A stretch of 64,000 nt of DNA from a virus: the IMG/VR virus record IMGVR_UViG_3300017752_002639, positions 1 to 64,000 of that record. The stretch is one strand, 5' to 3'. This document shows, one piece after another, positions 52,223-61,118 of this stretch. Made by a program: the position numbers and the translations under genes. The stretch's first letter is position 1; every line of letters starts with the position of its first letter. The notes under the pieces are model-generated. The model saw nothing but the letters and a program-made list of their open reading frames with translations, searched no databases and was not told the DNA's origin.

Positions 52223-53294
52223 TTTTAGCGACTTAGAAAATATACATTTAGAAATTACAAATCGCTGTCAGGCAAGTTGTCCAATGTGTAGTAGAAATTA
52301 TCACGGCGGATTAGAAAACCCTCTTATCAAAAACAAAGACTGGACATTACAAGACTTTCAAAATATACTAACAAAAGAAGTGTTGGATCAATTAAAAGGA
52401 TTTTATTTCTGTGGCAACTTTGGTGATCCTATTATTAATGATGAATTAATTGAAATGGTTGAATATGCCGCAACAGTTAATCCTAACTTAAATATTAGAA
52501 TACACACAAACGGAAGTGCAAGAAACACAGACTGGTGGGCAAGACTTGCAAAAGCATTACCTGTAACGCATAACGTTATTTTTGCTATTGACGGATTAGA
52601 AGATACACACAAATTATATCGTATAGGTACTAGTTACAAAAAAATATTACAAAATGCTACAGCATTTATTGAAGCAGGCGGCACAGCGGAATGGTGCTTT
52701 ATAAAATTTAAACATAACGAACATCAAGTAGAAGAAGCACGTACTATTGCAGAGCAAATGGGCTTTAGTTTATTTGTTGAAAAGAATAGTAGTAGATTTA
52801 TAGGAACACCAGAATTTCCTGTATACGATAAAAATGGTGCAACTACACATTACTTGGAGCCACCTAGCAGTAGTGAACTTGCATTTATTACAGAAGATAT
52901 GGTTGCTAATTACAAAGACATTTTAAACAATGCAGAAATAGATTGCTATGTGTTGCAAACTAAAGAAGTATACATTGATGCATATAAGAAAATATTTCCG
53001 TGTTGTTTCTTAGCAAGTACACCGTACAACTATGCAAAAACAAATGATGTTACAGCACCAATAAGAAATCACATGCACGAACAATACCTAGACTTAATAG
53101 AAAATTTAGGTAATACTAATGCACTTGAAGTTTCTTTAAAACAAGTAATTGATTCTACACCTTGGCAAACAGTGTGGAAAGATTACTGGGGCAAAAATAA
53201 GCTAATTACATGTGCAAGAACATGTGGTAAAGTAAAAGAATTACCTAAACCAAAAGATCAATTTATTAGAGTAGTGGGATTAAACAATGAGTAA
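52215..53294 (+). CDS. Radical SAM protein with C-terminal SPASM-like region
   Basis: A 359-residue protein. The radical SAM motif CQASCPMC is at residues 18-25, very near the N-terminus. An IHTNGS strand lies near residue 96. The C-terminal half has C-Y-V-L-Q-T-K-E, an IDAYKKIFPCCFLAS segment near residue 255 and a final ITCARTCG. This is a SPASM-type arrangement, most like the protein at 48978. The usual GGEP element is changed to CGNFGDPI. The gene overlaps both neighbours by eight bases. Substrate unknown. Confidence 0.83.
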   Translation: MFSFSDLENIHLEITNRCQASCPMCSRNYHGGLENPLIKNKDWTLQDFQNILTKEVLDQLKGFYFCGNFGDPIINDELIEMVEYAATVNPNLNIRIHTNGSARNTDWWARLAKALPVTHNVIFAIDGLEDTHKLYRIGTSYKKILQNATAFIEAGGTAEWCFIKFKHNEHQVEEARTIAEQMGFSLFVEKNSSRFIGTPEFPVYDKNGATTHYLEPPSSSELAFITEDMVANYKDILNNAEIDCYVLQTKEVYIDAYKKIFPCCFLASTPYNYAKTNDVTAPIRNHMHEQYLDLIENLGNTNALEVSLKQVIDSTPWQTVWKDYWGKNKLITCARTCGKVKELPKPKDQFIRVVGLNNE

Positions 53295-54702
53295 ATGGTG
53301 GTATAACGATAAAGACAGTGAGCTAGGCAAGTATCAACGAGAACTAGAAAGCGTTGCAAAAAGTCCTACGTTTTGTGTTCTACCTTGGATACACTTTGCT
53401 ACTAGACCTAATGGCGATATGCGTTTATGTTGTTCGTCTAATGCAAGTGGTGCTGGCGGAGACCATACAGTTGGACTTGTTAAAATGGAGGATGGTAAGC
53501 CAGCAAACTTTGGCAGAGAAACTCCAATGGAAGCATGGAATAACGACTACATGAAAAGTGTACGTACAACTATGCTTAATGGACAAATACCTGCAAGTTG
53601 TACTAAATGCTTTGAAGAAGAAAAAGTAGGAGTAGTAAGTAAGCGTATATGGGAAAGTGGTACCTGGCATAGAGACGATGATGGTGTAGACATTCCTTAT
53701 TTGATTGAACAAACACAAGCAGACGGAACAGTACCGGAAGAGTTAGTATACTTAGATCTACGTTTAGGACATACTTGCAATATTAAATGTGTGATGTGTA
53801 GTCCACATGATAGCAGTAAGTGGGTAGCAGATCACAAAAAACTTATTCCTGTATTACAAGACCCTGATGTTAAAAGACAAATGCAATGGGATAAAAGTGA
53901 GTTCAATAATAAATGGCATGAAAAAGATACGTTCTGGGAAGAAATGTATGCACAGATACCTAATCTAAAACAAGTATATTTTGCAGGCGGTGAGCCTCTA
54001 ATGATCAAAGAACATAAAATGTTTATTGAAGAAATTATTAGACAAGGCTATCAAGACAAAATATTGTTACGTTACAATTCAAATGGACTATTAGTAGACG
54101 AAGATCTAATTGAGTTATGGTCAAAGTTTAAAAAAGTAAAGTTTGCTATTAGTATGGATGCTAGTCACGGACGTGATGAATACATACGTTTTCCTACAAA
54201 CTTTGAAACTGTAGAAAAAACTTTGCATATGCTTGACAACACACCTGACAACATACAAACAAGTTTAGCAACAGCAATACAAATATTCAACGTAAAGCAT
54301 TTACCAGACTTTATGAAATGGAAACTAGAAAGCGGATTTAAAAAATTAAATAGCGGTACAGTGCCTGGTGGTGTGCAAATGGGCGGTGGCTTAGTTAATA
54401 TGCACTTGTTGTATATTCCAACTTTCCTTAGTATACAAATACTACCAGAACACGACAAACAAGAAGTTAAAGAACGTTTTATGGACTTTAAAGATTACTT
54501 GTGGAACAACTATAGACAAGATGATGACTTTTGGAAAGTTAATCCTTATGGCTGGAAACGTTGGGAAGCTGTAATGAATCATATGAATGCACAAGACAAC
54601 AGTCATTTACTTCCGGGCTTTAAAGAGTACACAAACAAATTAGATGCAATTCGTAATTTAAATGCGGCCAAAGTATTTCCAGAGCTTGCTCACTTGTTAT
54701 GA
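53287..54702 (+). CDS. Radical SAM protein with N-terminal twitch/SPASM-like domain (group B)
   Basis: A 471-residue protein of the same type as that at 45929. The N-terminal domain has FCVLPWIHFATRPNG (C30), CC at 48-49, ETPMEAWNNDYMKSVR, and CTKC at 105-108. The radical SAM motif CNIKCVMC is at residues 164-171, with FAGGEPLMI near residue 235 and a RYNSNGL strand. The C-terminal 150 residues contain many aromatic residues and no extra cysteine cluster. The start overlaps the preceding stop by eight bases (ATGAGTAA). The enzyme class is secure; the substrate is unknown. Confidence 0.86.
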   Translation: MSKWWYNDKDSELGKYQRELESVAKSPTFCVLPWIHFATRPNGDMRLCCSSNASGAGGDHTVGLVKMEDGKPANFGRETPMEAWNNDYMKSVRTTMLNGQIPASCTKCFEEEKVGVVSKRIWESGTWHRDDDGVDIPYLIEQTQADGTVPEELVYLDLRLGHTCNIKCVMCSPHDSSKWVADHKKLIPVLQDPDVKRQMQWDKSEFNNKWHEKDTFWEEMYAQIPNLKQVYFAGGEPLMIKEHKMFIEEIIRQGYQDKILLRYNSNGLLVDEDLIELWSKFKKVKFAISMDASHGRDEYIRFPTNFETVEKTLHMLDNTPDNIQTSLATAIQIFNVKHLPDFMKWKLESGFKKLNSGTVPGGVQMGGGLVNMHLLYIPTFLSIQILPEHDKQEVKERFMDFKDYLWNNYRQDDDFWKVNPYGWKRWEAVMNHMNAQDNSHLLPGFKEYTNKLDAIRNLNAAKVFPELAHLL

Positions 54703-55649
54703 TTAATCGTATTGAAAACAATCAAGATCCTGATATGGTGCGTATTGAATATATGCCGGGTAACACCTGTAACCATAAATGTCATTATTGTTTTCCAGGA
54801 AGTAACGAAGGCGACCAAGGTTGGCCAGACGTTGATATAGTAAAACAAAATTTATCACATCTATTAACACATTATGAAAACAATGGCAAGCCTAAAAGCA
54901 ACTTATACATTGTAGGCGGCGAGCCTACATTATGGAAGGGCTTAGAAGAACTTTGTCAGTATTTAAAAAGCAAACATAATATTATTATTGAAATGAGTAC
55001 AAACGGTACTCGCAAACTTAATTGGTGGAAAAACAATGCAAAGAATTTTGACCATGTTGAAGTTAGTGTACACAGAGAGTTTGCTAATCTTGATCATTTA
55101 ATAACAGTATGCGATACATTGTATGACTTAGGCATATTTGTTAATGCTGACGTTTTAATAGACCCAGATGACTTTGAACAAAGTGTGGCTAATCTTGAAT
55201 ATCTAAAAACACACTGTAAAAACAAATGGCCTATTATTGCAAAAATAGTTCATTTTAATGGTCGACATAGATATACTGATACGCAACTAACATACTTTGA
55301 AAATGTAATTAAACAATATCCTACACAAGAATGGTTTGATACTACTAATAAAAAACCTCTTAGAAACATAAAGATACATTCAGACGATAACATTATTACT
55401 GTAAACAACGACAACTATTTAATTGCAAATAATTTAAATAAGTTTCAAGGATGGACTTGTAACTTAGGTGTAGACTTTATAAAAATATTTCCAGATGGAA
55501 GAATTACAGGAAACTGTCAACAAAAACTATTTGGTAATTTACACGATGATAATTTTACACAAACATATAGTCCTGTGATTGAGCCATTAATATGTAATAG
55601 ACAACTATGTGTATGCAGTGAAGAAACGGTGATAGCAAAACATGCCTGA
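54699..55649 (+). CDS. Radical SAM protein (group C), C-terminal cysteine cluster
   Basis: A 316-residue protein. The radical SAM motif CNHKCHYC is at residues 24-31, with IVGGEPTLWK near residue 70 and an STNGTRK strand near 101. A single conserved HREFAN segment matches the H-A-E-F-A-N segment of the protein at 50626. The C-terminus has GWTCNLGVD, IFPDGRITGNCQQKLFGNL, and a final C-N-R-Q-L-C-V-C group, fitting a short SPASM-like domain. It overlaps its neighbours by four and eight bases. The class is secure; the function in the pathway is unknown. Confidence 0.84.
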   Translation: MINRIENNQDPDMVRIEYMPGNTCNHKCHYCFPGSNEGDQGWPDVDIVKQNLSHLLTHYENNGKPKSNLYIVGGEPTLWKGLEELCQYLKSKHNIIIEMSTNGTRKLNWWKNNAKNFDHVEVSVHREFANLDHLITVCDTLYDLGIFVNADVLIDPDDFEQSVANLEYLKTHCKNKWPIIAKIVHFNGRHRYTDTQLTYFENVIKQYPTQEWFDTTNKKPLRNIKIHSDDNIITVNNDNYLIANNLNKFQGWTCNLGVDFIKIFPDGRITGNCQQKLFGNLHDDNFTQTYSPVIEPLICNRQLCVCSEETVIAKHA

Positions 55650-56694
55650 CTTTAATACATTAGAACCAGCTAACGATTCTTACTTTTCTGTTGAATGGGA
55701 AACTACATTAAAATGTAACCTTGATTGTAGTTATTGCGGAGACGGACATGACAACAGTTTGCCACATCCTAGTTTAGCATCAAGTTTAGACACAGTTGAT
55801 TTTATTTTTGATTATACTAATGAGCAACTAAAACAAAAACCTAAACATCTACAACATGCTAATTTAAATATTTTTGGTGGTGAAAGTTTTTTCCATCCTA
55901 AAATTATAAACATATTACAATATGCACAGAACAAAAAACAATATTATGATTGGACTATAAGTATAAGCACTATTACTAATGCAGTTGTAAAAGAAAAGTT
56001 ATGGCATAGAATTACAGATTTTGTAGATTATTTTACAGTTAGTTTTCATGCAGAAAGCACAGAAAAACAACAACTACTGATGCGTAATAATATCTTATAC
56101 TTACAGAAGATAGGTAAGCCTTTGCATGTTAGTATAATGATGCATCCTAAGCATTGGCAATCTTGTATGGACATGGTATACTGGTGTATAGAAAATGAAG
56201 TATCTTATAACAAGCGTCAAATAGATCATGATATGTTTGACTTTCGTTTTAACTACAGCAAAGAACAAACACAATTTCTTACTGGACATGTTCCAAGCAC
56301 AATAGAAAAAATAGGTGGTCTAATTGCAAAAGGAATAGATTTGTCAAGTAGTGGCAGAGCATGTTGCGGCAACAAAACAATGTGTACAAATACATGTGAT
56401 AGCACTAACTATATTAAAGGTAATAATTTTAAAGGGTGGAATTGTAGTGTAGATAGATTCTTTTTATATATCAAACAAAATACAGGCGAAGTGTTTACTA
56501 ATAAAGATTGTAAAATGAACTATAATGGCGAGGTAGGCCCGATAGGTTACTTGTCAGATACAAAATCTATTATGGATAATATTAATTCGTCAACTATTAT
56601 CTGTAAAAAGAAAAGTTGCTGGTGTGGGCTATGTGCGCCTAAAGCAGAACATAAAAAAGATTATGATAGGATTATGCTAAAGTATGTTGACTAA
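55642..56694 (+). CDS. Radical SAM protein (group C), C-terminal cysteine cluster
   Basis: A 350-residue protein. The radical SAM motif CNLDCSYC is at residues 25-32, with the core element NIFGGESFFHP near residue 75. The usual GGEP is GGES here, so the SAM-contact loop differs. The C-terminal region has CCGNKTMCTNTC, GWNCSVDRFFLYI, a K-D-C-K-M segment, and C-K-K-K-S-C-W-C-G-L-C-APKAE. This is one of the most cysteine-rich tails in the island and similar to the minus-strand protein at 57876. Function unknown. Confidence 0.83.
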   Translation: MPDFNTLEPANDSYFSVEWETTLKCNLDCSYCGDGHDNSLPHPSLASSLDTVDFIFDYTNEQLKQKPKHLQHANLNIFGGESFFHPKIINILQYAQNKKQYYDWTISISTITNAVVKEKLWHRITDFVDYFTVSFHAESTEKQQLLMRNNILYLQKIGKPLHVSIMMHPKHWQSCMDMVYWCIENEVSYNKRQIDHDMFDFRFNYSKEQTQFLTGHVPSTIEKIGGLIAKGIDLSSSGRACCGNKTMCTNTCDSTNYIKGNNFKGWNCSVDRFFLYIKQNTGEVFTNKDCKMNYNGEVGPIGYLSDTKSIMDNINSSTIICKKKSCWCGLCAPKAEHKKDYDRIMLKYVD

Positions 56695-57895
56695 ACTAGC
56701 CCTTGGTCCTAGCATGTGTACTGCTAAATGGACTAACAGTACAATACATCTCGGCATTGGCAAAACACACAGTTGTCATCATCCACATCCTCATACAATA
56801 CCCCTGCACGAAATAGAAAACAATCCGTCAGCAATACACAATACACAACATAAAAAACAAGTTAGAAAGCAGATGCTTGAAGGTACATGTCCTAGTGAAT
56901 GTAACTATTGTTGGAATGCTGAGTCTAACGGTACCGTAGGCGATCGTGTACTAATGAGTAAAAAAGATGGCTTGTTAGAATTATTAAAAATTAAAAACAC
57001 AGCATGGGATCAAGATTACGATCCAACTTATTTAGAAGTATCCTTTTCAAACGTGTGTAACTTTGCGTGTGCATATTGCGGTCCTGAATACAGTAGCAAA
57101 TGGCATAGTGAAATAAAGCAAAAGTCTTATCCTAACAACTATAACGGAATACACTTAGAACAAATATTAGACAAAGATCATAATCCTTACATAGAAGCCT
57201 TTTGGAATTACTTGCCTACTATATATAATAAATTACGTGTACTGCGTATTACAGGCGGTGAGCCTTTAATGAGTAGACATACTGAAAAACTTATAAACTA
57301 TATTATAAAAAATCCAAACAAAAACCTTACAGTAATTATCAACAGTAATTTAGGAATTACAGATAAACTGTTTAACAAGCATATAAACTTTTTAGTTGAT
57401 GCAAAGTCTTGCGTTAAAAAGATTGAAATTGCAACTAGTGGTGAAGGATATGGTGCTAAAGCAGAATACGTTAGAGATGGATTAGATTATAACAAGTGGA
57501 GAACCAACTGCGACAGAGTAGCAAAAGATTTGAATTTATCTATTATGTCAGCTTATAATATTTTTAGTGTAACAACGTTTGATAAATTTTTAGAAGATGT
57601 TAAAGATATAAAAAATGTAACACTTAGTGTTAGTGCAGTAAGAGATCCAAGTTTTATGAGTGCATCAGTTATGCCTAAAGAATGGATGAGTCATTTACAT
57701 AGGCAACAAAAATACATTGCTAAACACTTTTCAAAAGAAACACAACAGCGTTTTGAACAAGTCGTAGCTCATGCATCTGTTCCTAATAATAATTTAAACG
57801 AACTAGTTGCATTTGTGAAAGAATACGACTTACGCCGTAAAAAATCATTTATTAAAGTTTTTCCTGAATATGAGTTTATAACTCAACAGTTGTAA
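56684..57895 (+). CDS. Radical SAM protein with N-terminal twitch/SPASM-like domain (group A)
   Basis: A 403-residue third member of group A. C12, C31, C73 and C76 keep exactly the spacing of the proteins at 41780 and 43146, with the same CHHP and IPLHEIENNPSAIHN elements. The radical SAM motif CNFACAYC is at residues 125-132, with ITGGEPLMS near residue 190. The C-terminus has YDLRRKKSFIKVFPE. It is the last plus-strand gene of the run, and its final 20 bases are also coding on the minus strand. The N-terminus is shorter than in the other two group A members. Confidence 0.85.
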   Translation: MLTKLALGPSMCTAKWTNSTIHLGIGKTHSCHHPHPHTIPLHEIENNPSAIHNTQHKKQVRKQMLEGTCPSECNYCWNAESNGTVGDRVLMSKKDGLLELLKIKNTAWDQDYDPTYLEVSFSNVCNFACAYCGPEYSSKWHSEIKQKSYPNNYNGIHLEQILDKDHNPYIEAFWNYLPTIYNKLRVLRITGGEPLMSRHTEKLINYIIKNPNKNLTVIINSNLGITDKLFNKHINFLVDAKSCVKKIEIATSGEGYGAKAEYVRDGLDYNKWRTNCDRVAKDLNLSIMSAYNIFSVTTFDKFLEDVKDIKNVTLSVSAVRDPSFMSASVMPKEWMSHLHRQQKYIAKHFSKETQQRFEQVVAHASVPNNNLNELVAFVKEYDLRRKKSFIKVFPEYEFITQQL

Positions 57896-58958
57896 TTGTA
57901 TTCCAGGTTTGTTTGAAAACATCAAAGTTTTTTGCTTTAGGAATACACATGCCGCAACCACATCTTGCGTTGGGGCAAACAATCGCTTTGTTTACGTTTA
58001 TTTCATTTAAAATTTTCTCACTGTTATTTAGATTGCCAATAGCACCTATAGTTCCGTCTTTACGTGCTTGGCATGTTTGGTGGTGATACACATCACCTGT
58101 TTCCTGATCTATATGTAAGAAGAACCAATCTACCATACAGTTCCAACCTTTAAATTTGTTTTCAACTAATTTTACTGGTTGCCAATTATCTTCAACTAGT
58201 CCTTCTAAGCAACGCCCGCCACAACATTTGCGACCAACGTCTGTACCTTCAGTAGGACGTTTTGCTTTGTCTACTATACCAACTTCATTCCAAAACCATT
58301 CTTGTTGTTCCTCAGTATACTCATGACTTGTTCTGCGCATAACTCCATCGGAGTCTTCGAACCATCCTTTAAATGCAACAGTACCATCTCCAATTGGAAC
58401 AGGGTTATATGCAATACCATGTTCTTTAAAAAATGCACATACTTCTTTTGCTTCTTCAAAGTAATCACAATGTAACATAACATTAATTTGTAACCAAATA
58501 CCACGTTCTTTTACCTTTAGTGCATTTTGTAGTACTCTATCTTTTAACTTTTGATGTGCTTCAGCATGCCAGCTAATAGTGATGCCGTCAATGTATTCAG
58601 CAATTTTATCAATGTCTTTTTCAGGCCATGTACCGTTTGTAGTAAGTCCTACATTATAACCTTCGTGTTCTTTAATGTATTTTACTATATCCCAAAACTG
58701 TGGATTAACAGTAGGCTCTCCTCCTGTGAAATCAATATTAACATGTTGACGATTTTTCTTATGTGAGTCATACTTGTTAGTATATGATTGTATAAAATTA
58801 AATGTATCTTTTAACTTGTCTAGTTTAGCATGTGGGCTAGTATTGTTATGTCTACTTGCTTCACAGTAAGTACAGTCGTAATTACAACGTCTTCCTAGAT
58901 CCCAAGTAACCATCATTGGTTCAGGATTAGTTAAATTTATTGCTGTAGTTTGTATCAT
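57876..58958 (-). CDS. Radical SAM protein (group C), C-terminal cysteine cluster
   Basis: A 360-residue protein on the minus strand. The radical SAM motif CNYDCTYC is at residues 25-32, with FTGGEPTVNP near residue 75 and a TTNGTWPE strand near 106. The C-terminal part has KCCGGRCLEG, GWNCMVDWFFLHIDQETGD, a CQARKDG segment and CPNARCGCGMCIPKAK. That tail is close to the plus-strand protein at 55642, so the two are paralogues on opposite strands. The start overlaps the preceding stop by four bases. Function unknown. Confidence 0.84.
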   Translation of the reverse strand: MIQTTAINLTNPEPMMVTWDLGRRCNYDCTYCEASRHNNTSPHAKLDKLKDTFNFIQSYTNKYDSHKKNRQHVNIDFTGGEPTVNPQFWDIVKYIKEHEGYNVGLTTNGTWPEKDIDKIAEYIDGITISWHAEAHQKLKDRVLQNALKVKERGIWLQINVMLHCDYFEEAKEVCAFFKEHGIAYNPVPIGDGTVAFKGWFEDSDGVMRRTSHEYTEEQQEWFWNEVGIVDKAKRPTEGTDVGRKCCGGRCLEGLVEDNWQPVKLVENKFKGWNCMVDWFFLHIDQETGDVYHHQTCQARKDGTIGAIGNLNNSEKILNEINVNKAIVCPNARCGCGMCIPKAKNFDVFKQTWNTITTVEL

Positions 58959-59860
58959 TCTTTAACCTTTGTAAGAGGAATATCTGCGGCACAAGTACAC
59001 CATTTACGTGTACATATAATTGCTTGTTCTGGTATTTCAAAGTCACCTTGATATATGTTTCCTAAACTACCGCCTACTCTACACGTAGCACGATGAACAT
59101 CACCGTCCCAATTAATCATTAGGCTTTCTAATCCTGCATTACATTTCCAACCTTCGAATTGATTCCTGTGTGTTTTTATCAAGTCGTTTGCATGTATTAG
59201 TTCTTGATCGTTTACAATAACATTAGGTTTAGCAGTTGCAACAGAGTCTAATAACCATTTTAAATCTTTAGAATCATATTTCAAATCATCAAACCAATCA
59301 CGGTTCTCTGCTTCAGTCCAACGTATGCGTCTAACTACATAAGGTATGTTATGACTGTCAAATAATGTAGCACAGCGTTTTACTCTATCCATGTGTGCAT
59401 GGTGTGCCATTAAATTAACTTGAAAAGGAATTTGTGTGTTGGCGTCATTTAGTTGTGTCCAAAGTAACACATTTTCAGCACAGCGTTCCCAGTTTTTATC
59501 ATCTTCAACATGCAAACTAAACACATAATGATCGACTGGTAGCTTGTCATAGAATGAAGGAGATAATGTACCATTGGTAGTAATGTTTAACCAGTCTAGT
59601 CTTTGTTTAATGTGTTCACAAATTTCTAATATGTTAGGATGCACACAAGGCTCGCCACCTGTAAGACTTACACGAACTGGCTTACCTATTTCATACAATG
59701 CATCAACTGCATCTAACATTACCTTAACATTGGTATGTGGACTAAAATTATCGTGTATTTCGGCAGGACAATACGTGCAATCTAAGTTACACCTTTTGCC
59801 TATATTCCATTCTACTTTAACTGAGTCTTGATGATCCCAGCGACTTGTTACGCTATACAT
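58955..59860 (-). CDS. Radical SAM protein (group C), C-terminal cysteine cluster
   Basis: A 301-residue protein from the ATG at 59860. A TTG three codons earlier is open, but the ATG gives the eight-base overlap ATGTATAG with the preceding gene, as at many island junctions. The radical SAM motif CNLDCTYC is at residues 24-31, with LTGGEPCVHP near residue 65 and an ITTNGT strand near 93. The C-terminus has GWKCNAGLESLMI, then VHRATCRVGGSLGNIYQ and C-T-R-K-W-C-T-C. It is the shortest radical SAM protein of the island. Function unknown. Confidence 0.84.
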   Translation of the reverse strand: MYSVTSRWDHQDSVKVEWNIGKRCNLDCTYCPAEIHDNFSPHTNVKVMLDAVDALYEIGKPVRVSLTGGEPCVHPNILEICEHIKQRLDWLNITTNGTLSPSFYDKLPVDHYVFSLHVEDDKNWERCAENVLLWTQLNDANTQIPFQVNLMAHHAHMDRVKRCATLFDSHNIPYVVRRIRWTEAENRDWFDDLKYDSKDLKWLLDSVATAKPNVIVNDQELIHANDLIKTHRNQFEGWKCNAGLESLMINWDGDVHRATCRVGGSLGNIYQGDFEIPEQAIICTRKWCTCAADIPLTKVKE

Positions 59861-61118
59861 AAGGAGCAAACTCTGGGTTAGATGTAAGGAAGTCTTGATT
59901 ACGTGTTTTATCTAAACGCTTGTTAAACTCTATACAGTCTTGCCAATGTGTTTTGTACATACACTTTGCTTCTAAGAAATTTATGTTGTCTTGTATTTGT
60001 TGTAGAGTTACTGTCTTTAGTAACTCGTGTTCTTTTACTAAAGGATAATCTAACACAGTTTCTTTCATTGCTTCTAATTTAGCAATAACTTGTTCCTTTA
60101 GTTCAGGCGGCAGTACTTGTGCTGATAGCGACATAGGATAATTTACTCTATGTGAATAAAATATAATTCCCATTGTATTAATAAAGTAATCAATTACTTT
60201 GTCTATTTGCATAATGTTGTTTGCTTGTACAGTAAATGCACCTACTACTCTACTTACATTAGGAAAGCTCTTAAACACTTTAATGTTTTCTTCTATTTCA
60301 GCAAACTTACCATTGCCTCTAATGTATTCATATGTGTCGTGTATGCCGTCTATGCTTACGTTTACAGCAATGCTTTTAAACTTAGGCCAATAGTCGTGTA
60401 TTGTTCTTCCGCCTTTAATACCTAGCGTAGTACCGTTTGTAGCGTACTTTAGTTCTATGTTGTCACCATACTCTGCAAGTTTATCTAGTATCTTATAATG
60501 GTATGGATCCATTAGCGGCTCACCACCTGCAAATTCTACACGTCTAAAGAACGGTAGTAGCTTTTCAAAACTTGCCCACCAGTTATCTGAGTTATCAAAC
60601 GGTCCAATATATTGCCCTGGTTTGTCTACTAGTGCATCAACAGTTGGTATAAGATAATTGTTTTCTTTCTTGTAAAATTCTGTTACTTGATCCCAATCTT
60701 TCCAGCTTGTACTGTCCAAAGGATTACACATACGACACTTTAAATTACACAAGTTATTGAGCTTAATTTCCATTGTAGGAAACTCAAAAGGCATGCTGTA
60801 ATCGTCGTCTAAAGCGTCTAATGCATCAGGGTATAAGTTGACCCTAGCTTCAGGTATTACCCCTGCTGTATGACGCTGTCGTAAGCTCTGTACACCCTGA
60901 TCTTCAAGGTCAAAGCACGGTTTACATACATCAGGACGTTCGTCATTTAGTACTTGTCTACGCACTTCTTTCATAGCATCGTTGTTCCATGCTTCTTCCA
61001 AAGTTTCTTTTTGTATCCAACCAATAGGTTGACTGCGACAGCATACTTTGATAGCACCATCTTCTCTTGTAGCCAATCCTGTAAACGGATGCATACAAAA
61101 TGTACAACTCTTATGCAT
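59853..61118 (-). CDS. Radical SAM protein with N-terminal twitch/SPASM-like domain (group B)
   Basis: A 421-residue protein, third member of group B. The N-terminal domain has C5, C8, CC at 26-27 in GAIKVCCRS, a TLEEAWNNDAMKEVRRQVL helix, and CKPC (65-68). The radical SAM motif CNLKCRMC is at residues 124-131, with FAGGEPLMDP near residue 195 and a YATNGT strand near 225. The start overlaps the preceding PP-loop gene by eight bases (ATGCATAA). The pairing of a PP-loop ATPase with this enzyme in one operon suggests linked steps. Substrate unknown. Confidence 0.86.
   Translation of the reverse strand: MHKSCTFCMHPFTGLATREDGAIKVCCRSQPIGWIQKETLEEAWNNDAMKEVRRQVLNDERPDVCKPCFDLEDQGVQSLRQRHTAGVIPEARVNLYPDALDALDDDYSMPFEFPTMEIKLNNLCNLKCRMCNPLDSTSWKDWDQVTEFYKKENNYLIPTVDALVDKPGQYIGPFDNSDNWWASFEKLLPFFRRVEFAGGEPLMDPYHYKILDKLAEYGDNIELKYATNGTTLGIKGGRTIHDYWPKFKSIAVNVSIDGIHDTYEYIRGNGKFAEIEENIKVFKSFPNVSRVVGAFTVQANNIMQIDKVIDYFINTMGIIFYSHRVNYPMSLSAQVLPPELKEQVIAKLEAMKETVLDYPLVKEHELLKTVTLQQIQDNINFLEAKCMYKTHWQDCIEFNKRLDKTRNQDFLTSNPEFAPYV

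Noticed and set aside
57872-57884. Inverted repeat GAGTT-TAT-AACTC as a bidirectional terminator
   Set aside because: Short AT-rich stem with no T-run on either side, lying inside coding sequence.
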